From: Karalla daura
Taxonomy: Eukaryota > Chordata > Actinopteri > Chaetodontiformes > Leiognathidae
Assembly: GCA_029224185.1 (NCBI GenBank)
Contig: JANZKI010000053.1
Span: 186,001-250,000 of the forward strand
Direction of reading: 5' to 3'
DNA length: 64,000 bases
The notes under the pieces are model-generated. The model did not search any database, was not told where the DNA came from, and saw only the letters and a program-made list of their open reading frames with translations. Positions 52,301-61,800 of the stretch are shown piece by piece. Both the position numbers and the translations under genes were made by a program. Each line of letters opens with the position of its first letter. The first letter of the stretch is position 1.

Positions 52301-55300
52301 GATCCGTCTGACATAATGCGGCCCTTCTGAACACGCCAGAGCATGTCTGGGCATGTCTGGCCATGTCGGGGCTGTGTGTCTAACTGTGTGTCTGGGTGTG
52401 TTTCTGGACACGTCAGAGCCTGTCTGGACATGTCAATGTATGGGATCGAAAAAAAAAAAAAATGTCTCTCGAAAGTAGGTACCAATCAACTCCAAATGGT
52501 CCGAAACGCGCTCCTCAATAGGTCCTGGAAGGACGATTTTGAGACGAGCACTTAGTCAAATTTTCACTCGTCGGCCGACCAATGCATTCTTATGGGGACA
52601 CGTGAACGGCTTATCACTCCAGGACCCAACGTCCCAGGGACTTCAAATCTCGATCCGTCTGACATAATGCGGCCCTTCTGAACACGCCAGAGCATGTCTG
52701 GGCCTGTCTGGCCATGTCGGGGCTGTGTGTCTAACTGTGTGTCTGGGTGTGTTTCTGGACATGTCAGAGCCTGTCTGGACATGTCAATGTATGGGGTCGA
52801 AAAAAAATAAATGTCTCTCGAAAGTAGGTACCAATCAACTCCAAACGGTCTGAAACGCGCTCCTAAATAGGTCCTGGAAGGACGATTTTGACAAGAGCAC
52901 TTAGTCAAATTTTCACTCGTCGGCCGACCAATGCATTCTTATGGGGACACGTGAACGGCTTATCACTCCAGGACCCAACGTCCCAGGGACTTCAAATCTC
53001 GATCCGTCTGACATAATGCGGCCCTTCTGAACACGCCAGAGCATGTCTGGGCATGTCTGGCCATGTCGGGGCTGTGTGTCTAACTGTGTGTCTGGGTGTG
53101 TTTCTGGACACGTCAGAGCCTGTCTGGACATGTCAATGTATGGGATCGAAAAAAAAAAAAGTCTCTCGAAAGTAGGTACCAATCAACTCCAAATGGTCCG
53201 AAACGCGCTCCTAAATAGGTCCTGGAAGGACGATTTTGAGACGAGCACTTAGTCAAATTTTCACTCGTCGGCCGACCAACGCATTCTTATGGGGACACTT
53301 TAACGGCTTATCACTCCACAACCCAACGTCCCAGAGACTTCAAATCTCGATCCGTCTGACATAATGCGGCCCTTCTGAACGCGCCGGGGCGTGTCTGGGC
53401 ATGTCTGGCCATGTCGGGGCTGTGTGTCTAACTGTGTGTCTGGGTGTGTTTCTGGACACGTCAGAGCCTGTCTGGACATGTCAATGTATGGGGTCGAAAA
53501 AAAATAAATGTCTCTCGAAAGTAGGTACCAATCAACTCCAAATGGTCCGAAACGCGCTCCTAAATAGGTCCTGGAAGGACGATTTTGACAAGAGCACTTA
53601 GTCAAATTTTCACTCGTCGGCCGACCAATGCATTCTTATGGGGACACGTGAACGGCTTATCACTCCAGGACCCAACGTCCCAGGGACTTCAAATCTCGAT
53701 CCGTCTGACATAATGCGGCCCTTCTGAACACGCCAGAGCATGTCTGGGCCTGTCTGGCCATGTCGGGGCTGTGTGTCTAACTGTGTGTCTGGGTGTGTTT
53801 CTGGACATGTCAGAGCCTGTCTGGACATGTCAATGTATGGGGTCGAAAAAAAATAAATGTCTCTCGAAAGTAGGTACCAATCAACTCCAAACGGTCTGAA
53901 ACGCGCTCCTAAATAGGTCCTGGAAGGACGATTTTGACAAGAGCACTTAGTCAAATTTTCACTCGTCGGCCGACCAATGCATTCTTATGGGGACACGTGA
54001 ACGGCTTATCACTCCAGGACCCAACGTCCCAGGGACTTCAAATCTCGATCCGTCTGACATAATGCGGCCCTTCTGAACACGCCAGAGCATGTCTGGGCAT
54101 GTCTGGCCATGTCGGGGCTGTGTGTCTAACTGTGTGTCTGGGTGTGTTTCTGGACACGTCAGAGCCTGTCTGGACATGTCAATGTATGGGATCGAAAAAA
54201 AAAAAAGTCTCTCGAAAGTAGGTACCAATCAACTCCAAATGGTCCGAAACGCGCTCCTAAATAGGTCCTGGAAGGACGATTTTGAGACGAGCACTTAGTC
54301 AAATTTTCACTCGTCGGCCGACCAACGCATTCTTATGGGGACACTTTAACGGCTTATCACTCCACAACCCAACGTCCCAGAGACTTCAAATCTCGATCCG
54401 TCTGACATAATGCGGCCCTTCTGAACGCGCCGGGGCGTGTCTGGGCATGTCTGGCCATGTCGGGGCTGTGTGTCTAACTGTGTGTCTGGGTGTGTTTCTG
54501 GACACGTCAGAGCCTGTCTGGACATGTCAATGTATGGGGTCGAAAAAAATAAATGTCTCTCGAAAGTAGGTACCAATCAACTCCAAATGGTCCGAAACGC
54601 GCTCCTAAATAGGTCCTGGAAGGACGATTTTGAGACGAGCACTTAGTCAAATTTTCACTCGTCGGCCGACTAATGCATTCTTATGGGGACACGTGAACGG
54701 CTTATCACTCCACAACCCAACGTCCCAGAGACTTCAAATCTCGATCCGTCTGACATAATGCGGCCCTTCTGAACGCGCCGGGGCGTGTCTGGGCATGTCT
54801 GGCCATGTCGGGGCTGTGTGTCTAACTGTGTGTCTGGGTGTGTTTCTGGACACGTCAGAGCCTGTCTGGACATGTCAATGTATGGGGTCGAAAAAAAATA
54901 AATGTCTCTCGAAAGTAGGTACCAATCAACTCCAAATGGTCCGAAACGCGCTCCTAAATAGGTCCTGGAAGGACGATTTTGACAAGAGCACTTAGTCAAA
55001 TTTTCACTCGTCGGCCGACTAATGCATTCTTATGGGGACACGTGAACGGCTTATCACTCCAGGACCCAACGTCCCAGGGACTTCAAATCTCGATCCGTCT
55101 GACATAATGCGGCCCTTCTGAACACGCCAGAGCATGTCTGGGCATGTCTGGCCATGTCGGGGCTGTGTGTCTAACTGTGTGTCTGGGTGTGTTTCTGGAC
55201 ATGTCAGAGCCTGTCTGGACATGTCAATGTATGGGGTCGAAAAAAAATAAATGTCTCTCGAAAGTAGGTACCAATCAACTCCAAACGGTCTGAAACGCGC

Positions 55301-58300
55301 TCCTAAATAGGTCCTGGAAGGACGATTTTGAGACGAGCACTTAGTCAAATTTTCACTCGTCGGCCGACCAACGCATTCTTATGGGGACACTTTAACGGCT
55401 TATCACTCCACAACCCAACGTCCCAGAGACTTCAAATCTCGATCCGTCTGACATAATGCGGCCCTTCTGAACGCGCCGGAGCGTGTCTGGGCATGTCTGG
55501 CCATGTCGGGGCTGTGTGTCTAACTGTGTGTCTGGGTGTGTTTCTGGACACGTCAGAGCCTGTCTGGACATGTCAATGTATGGGATCGAAAAAAAAAAAA
55601 AAGTCTCTCGAAAGTAGGTACCAATCAACTCCAAATGGTCCGAAACGCGCTCCTAAATAGGTCCTGGAAGGACGATTTTGAGACGAGCACTTAGTCAAAT
55701 TTTCACTCGTCGGCCGACCAACGCATTCTCATGGGGACACTTTAACGGCTTATCACTCCACAACCCAACGTCCCAGAGACTTCAAATCTCGATCCGTCTG
55801 ACATAATGCGGCCCTTCTGAACGCGCCGGAGCGTGTCTGGGCATGTCTGGCCATGTCGGGGCTGTGTGTCTAACTGTGTGTCTGGGTGTGTTTCTGGACA
55901 CGTCAGAGCCTGTCTGGACATGTCAATGTATGGGATCGAAAAAAAAAAAAAATGTCTCTCGAAAGTAGGTACCAATCAACTCCAAATGGTCCGAAACGCG
56001 CTCCTCAATAGGTCCTGGAAGGACGATTTTGACAAGAGCACTTAGTCAAATTTTCACTCGTCGGCCGACCAATGCATTCTTATGGGGACACGTGAACGGC
56101 TTATCACTCCAGGACCCAACGTCCCAGGGACTTCAAATCTCGATCCGTCTGACATAATGCGGCCCTTCTGAACACGCCAGAGCATGTCTGGGCATGTCTG
56201 GCCATGTCGGGGCTGTGTGTCTAACTGTGTGTCTGGGTGTGTTTCTGGACATGTCAGAGCCTGTCTGGACATGTCAATGTATGGGGTCGAAAAAAAATAA
56301 ATGTCTCTCGAAAGTAGGTACCAATCAACTCCAAACGGTCTGAAACGCGCTCCTAAATAGGTCCTGGAAGGACGATTTTGACAAGAGCACTTAGTCAAAT
56401 TTTCACTCGTCGGCCGACCAATGCATTCTTATGGGGACACGTGAACGGCTTATCACTCCAGGACCCAACGTCCCAGGGACTTCAAATCTCGATCCGTCTG
56501 ACATAATGCGGCCCTTCTGAACACGCCAGAGCATGTCTGGGCCTGTCTGGCCATGTCGGGGCTGTGTGTCTAACTGTGTGTCTGGGTGTGTTTCTGGACA
56601 TGTCAGAGCCTGTCTGGACATGTCAATGTATGGGGTCGAAAAAAAATAAATGTCTCTCGAAAGTAGGTACCAATCAACTCCAAACGGTCTGAAACGCGCT
56701 CCTAAATAGGTCCTGGAAGGACGATTTTGACAAGAGCACTTAGTCAAATTTTCACTCGTCGGCCGACCAACGCATTCTTATGGGGACACTTTAACGGCTT
56801 ATCACTCCACAACCCAACGTCCCAGAGACTTCAAATCTCGATCCGTCTGACATAATGCGGCCCTTCTGAACGCGCCGGAGCGTGTCTGGGCATGTCTGGC
56901 CATGTCGGGGCTGTGTGTCTAACTGTGTGTCTGGGTGTGTTTCTGGACACGTCAGAGCCTGTCTGGACATGTCAATGTATGGGGTCGAAAAAAATAAATG
57001 TCTCTCGAAAGTAGGTACCAATCAACTCCAAATGGTCCGAAACGCGCTCCTAAATAGGTCCTGGAAGGACGATTTTGAGACGAGCACTTAGTCAAATTTT
57101 CACTCGTCGGCCGACTAATGCATTCTTATGGGGACACGTGAACGGCTTATCACTCCACAACCCAACGTCCCAGAGACTTCAAATCTCGATCCGTCTGACA
57201 TAATGCGGCCCTTCTGAACGCGCCGGGGCGTGTCTGGGCATGTCTGGCCATGTCGGGGCTGTGTGTCTAACTGTGTGTCTGGGTGTGTTTCTGGACACGT
57301 CAGAGCCTGTCTGGACATGTCAATGTATGGGGTCGAAAAAAAATAAATGTCTCTCGAAAGTAGGTACCAATCAACTCCAAATGGTCCGAAACGCGCTCCT
57401 AAATAGGTCCTGGAAGGACGATTTTGACAAGAGCACTTAGTCAAATTTTCACTCGTCGGCCGACTAATGCATTCCTATGGGGACACGTGAACGGCTTATC
57501 ACTCCAGGACCCAACGTCCCAGGGACTTCAAATCTCGATCCGTCTGACATAATGCGGCCCTTCTGAACACGCCAGAGCATGTCTGGGCATGTCTGGCCAT
57601 GTCGGGGCTGTGTGTCTAACTGTGTGTCTGGGTGTGTTTCTGGACATGTCAGAGCCTGTCTGGACATGTCAATGTATGGGGTCGAAAAAAAATAAATGTC
57701 TCTCGAAAGTAGGTACCAATCAACTCCAAATGGTCCGAAACGCGCTCCTAAATAGGTCCTGGAAGGACGATTTTGAGACGAGCACTTAGTCAAATTTTCA
57801 CTCGTCGGCCGACCAACGCATTCTCATGGGGACACTTTAACGGCTTATCACTCCACAACCCAACGTCCCAGAGACTTCAAATCTCGATCCGTCTGACATA
57901 ATGCGGCCCTTCTGAACGCGCCGGAGCGTGTCTGGGCATGTCTGGCCATGTCGGGGCTGTGTGTCTAACTGTGTGTCTGGGTGTGTTTCTGGACACGTCA
58001 GAGCCTGTCTGGACATGTCAATGTATGGGATCGAAAAAAAAAAAAAATGTCTCTCGAAAGTAGGTACCAATCAACTCCAAATGGTCCGAAACGCGCTCCT
58101 CAATAGGTCCTGGAAGGACGATTTTGACAAGAGCACTTAGTCAAATTTTCACTCGTCGGCCGACCAATGCATTCTTATGGGGACACGTGAACGGCTTATC
58201 ACTCCAGGACCCAACGTCCCAGGGACTTCAAATCTCGATCCGTCTGACATAATGCGGCCCTTCTGAACACGCCAGAGCATGTCTGGGCATGTCTGGCCAT

Positions 58301-58838
58301 GTCGGGGCTGTGTGTCTAACTGTGTGTCTGGGTGTGTTTCTGGACATGTCAGAGCCTGTCTGGACATGTCAATGTATGGGGTCGAAAAAAAATAAATGTC
58401 TCTCGAAAGTAGGTACCAATCAACTCCAAACGGTCTGAAACGCGCTCCTAAATAGGTCCTGGAAGGACGATTTTGACAAGAGCACTTAGTCAAATTTTCA
58501 CTCGTCGGCCGACCAATGCATTCTTATGGGGACACGTGAACGGCTTATCACTCCAGGACCCAACGTCCCAGGGACTTCAAATCTCGATCCGTCTGACATA
58601 ATGCGGCCCTTCTGAACACGCCAGAGCATGTCTGGGCCTGTCTGGCCATGTCGGGGCTGTGTGTCTAACTGTGTGTCTGGGTGTGTTTCTGGACATGTCA
58701 GAGCCTGTCTGGACATGTCAATGTATGGGGTCGAAAAAAAATAAATGTCTCTCGAAAGTAGGTACCAATCAACTCCAAACGGTCTGAAACGCGCTCCTAA
58801 ATAGGTCCTGGAAGGACGATTTTGACAAGAGCACTTAG
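40333..58838 (+). repeat. Higher-order repeat, 53-mer copy 2 (m116-m168, 18506 bp)
   Basis: Same length and monomer order as 21827-40332. Private changes are reproduced at the same offsets: A11 in m120, 83A in m122, 222A in m135 (near 47185), 170T with 230G and A9TAAAT in m137, 115T with A11T in m144, 310C in m150, and 35C in m165. The only difference noticed is in the last monomer: m168 ends gacaag where m115 ends gagacg. Base-by-base identity was not computed. Confidence 0.94.
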
Positions 58839-61800
58839 TCAAATTTTCACTCGTCGGCCGACCAATGCATTCTTATGGGGACACGTGAACGGCTTATCAC
58901 TCCAGGACCCAACGTCCCAGGGACTTCAAATCTCGATCCGTCTGACATAATGCGGCCCTTCTGAACACGCCAGAGCATGTCTGGGCATGTCTGGCCATGT
59001 CGGGGCTGTGTGTCTAACTGTGTGTCTGGGTGTGTTTCTGGACACGTCAGAGCCTGTCTGGACATGTCAATGTATGGGATCGAAAAAAAAAAAAGTCTCT
59101 CGAAAGTAGGTACCAATCAACTCCAAATGGTCCGAAACGCGCTCCTAAATAGGTCCTGGAAGGACGATTTTGAGACGAGCACTTAGTCAAATTTTCACTC
59201 GTCGGCCGACCAACGCATTCTTATGGGGACACTTTAACGGCTTATCACTCCACAACCCAACGTCCCAGAGACTTCAAATCTCGATCCGTCTGACATAATG
59301 CGGCCCTTCTGAACGCGCCGGGGCGTGTCTGGGCATGTCTGGCCATGTCGGGGCTGTGTGTCTAACTGTGTGTCTGGGTGTGTTTCTGGACACGTCAGAG
59401 CCTGTCTGGACATGTCAATGTATGGGGTCGAAAAAAAATAAATGTCTCTCGAAAGTAGGTACCAATCAACTCCAAATGGTCCGAAACGCGCTCCTAAATA
59501 GGTCCTGGAAGGACGATTTTGACAAGAGCACTTAGTCAAATTTTCACTCGTCGGCCGACTAATGCATTCTTATGGGGACACGTGAACGGCTTATCACTCC
59601 AGGACCCAACGTCCCAGGGACTTCAAATCTCGATCCGTCTGACATAATGCGGCCCTTCTGAACACGCCAGAGCATGTCTGGGCATGTCTGGCCATGTCGG
59701 GGCTGTGTGTCTAACTGTGTGTCTGGGTGTGTTTCTGGACATGTCAGAGCCTGTCTGGACATGTCAATGTATGGGGTCGAAAAAAAATAAATGTCTCTCG
59801 AAAGTAGGTACCAATCAACTCCAAACGGTCTGAAACGCGCTCCTAAATAGGTCCTGGAAGGACGATTTTGACAAGAGCACTTAGTCAAATTTTCACTCGT
59901 CGGCCGACCAATGCATTCTTATAGGGACACGTGAACGGCTTATCACTCCAGGACCCAACGTCCCAGGGACTTCAAATCTCGATCCGTCTGACATAATGCG
60001 GCCCTTCTGAACACGCCGGAGCATGTCTGGGCATGTCTGGCCATGTCGGGGCTGTGTGTCTAACTGTGTGTCTGGGTGTGTTTCTGGACACGTCAGAGCC
60101 TGTCTGGACATGTCAATGTATGGGATCGAAAAAAAAAAAAGTCTCTCGAAAGTAGGTACCAATCAACTCCAAATGGTCCGAAACGCGCTCCTAAATAGGT
60201 CCTGGAAGGACGATTTTGAGACGAGCACTTAGTCAAATTTTCACTCGTCGGCCGACCAACGCATTCTCATGGGGACACTTTAACGGCTTATCACTCCACA
60301 ACCCAACGTCCCAGAGACTTCAAATCTCGATCCGTCTGACATAATGCGGCCCTTCTGAACACGCCAGAGCATGTCTGGGCATGTCTGGCCATGTCGGGGC
60401 TGTGTGTCTAACTGTGTGTCTGGGTGTGTTTCTGGACATGTCAGAGCCTGTCTGGACATGTCAATGTATGGGGTCGAAAAAAAATAAATGTCTCTCGAAA
60501 GTAGGTACCAATCAACTCCAAACGGTCTGAAACGCGCTCCTAAATAGGTCCTGGAAGGACGATTTTGAGACGAGCACTTAGTCAAATTTTCACTCGTCGG
60601 CCGACCAACGCATTCTCATGGGTACACTTTAACGGCTTATCACTCCACAACCCAACGTCCCAGAGACTTCAAATCTCGATCCGTCTGACATAATGCGGCC
60701 CTTCTGAACGCGCCGGGGCGTGTCTGGGCATGTCTGGCCATGTCGGGGCTGTGTGTCTAACTGTGTGTCTGGGTGTGTTTCTGGACACGTCAGAGCCTGT
60801 CTGGACATGTCAATGTATGGGGTCGAAAAAAAATAAATGTCTCTCGAAAGTAGGTACCAATCAACTCCAAATGGTCCGAAACGCGCTCCTAAATAGGTCC
60901 TGGAAGGACGATTTTGACAAGAGCACTTAGTCAAATTTTCACTCGTCGGCCGACTAATGCATTCTTATGGGGACACTTTAACGGCTTATCACTCCACAAC
61001 CCAACGTCCCAGAGACTTCAAATCTCGATCCGTCTGACATAATGCGGCCCTTCTGAACGCGCCGGGGCGTGTCTGGGCATGTCTGGCCATGTCGGGGCTG
61101 TGTGTCTAACTGTGTGTCTGGGTGTGTTTCTGGACACGTCAGAGCCTGTCTGGACATGTCAATGTATGGGGTCGAAAAAAAATAAATGTCTCTCGAAAGT
61201 AGGTACCAATCAACTCCAAATGGTCCGAAACGCGCTCCTAAATAGGTCCTGGAAGGACGATTTTGACAAGAGCACTTCGTCAAATTTTCACTCGTCGGCC
61301 GACCAATGCATTCTTATGGGGACACGTGAACGGCTTATCACTCCAGGACCCAACGTCCCAGGGACTTCAAATCTCGATCCGTCTGACATAATGCGGCCCT
61401 TCTGAACACGCCAGAGCATGTCTGGGCCTGTCTGGCCATGTCGGGGCTGTGTGTCTAACTGTGTGTCTGGGTGTGTTTCTGGACATGTCAGAGCCTGTCT
61501 GGACATGTCAATGTATGGGGTCGAAAAAAAATAAATGTCTCTCGAAAGTAGGTACCAATCAACTCCAAACGGTCTGAAACGCGCTCCTAAATAGGTCCTG
61601 GAAGGACGATTTTGACAAGAGCACTTAGTCAAATTTTCACTCGTCGGCCGACCAATGCATTCTTATGGGGACACGTGAACGGCTTATCACTCCAGGACCC
61701 AACGTCCCAGGGACTTCAAATCTCGATCCGTCTGACATAATGCGGCCCTTCTGAACACGCCAGAGCATGTCTGGGCATGTCTGGCCATGTCGGGGCTGTG

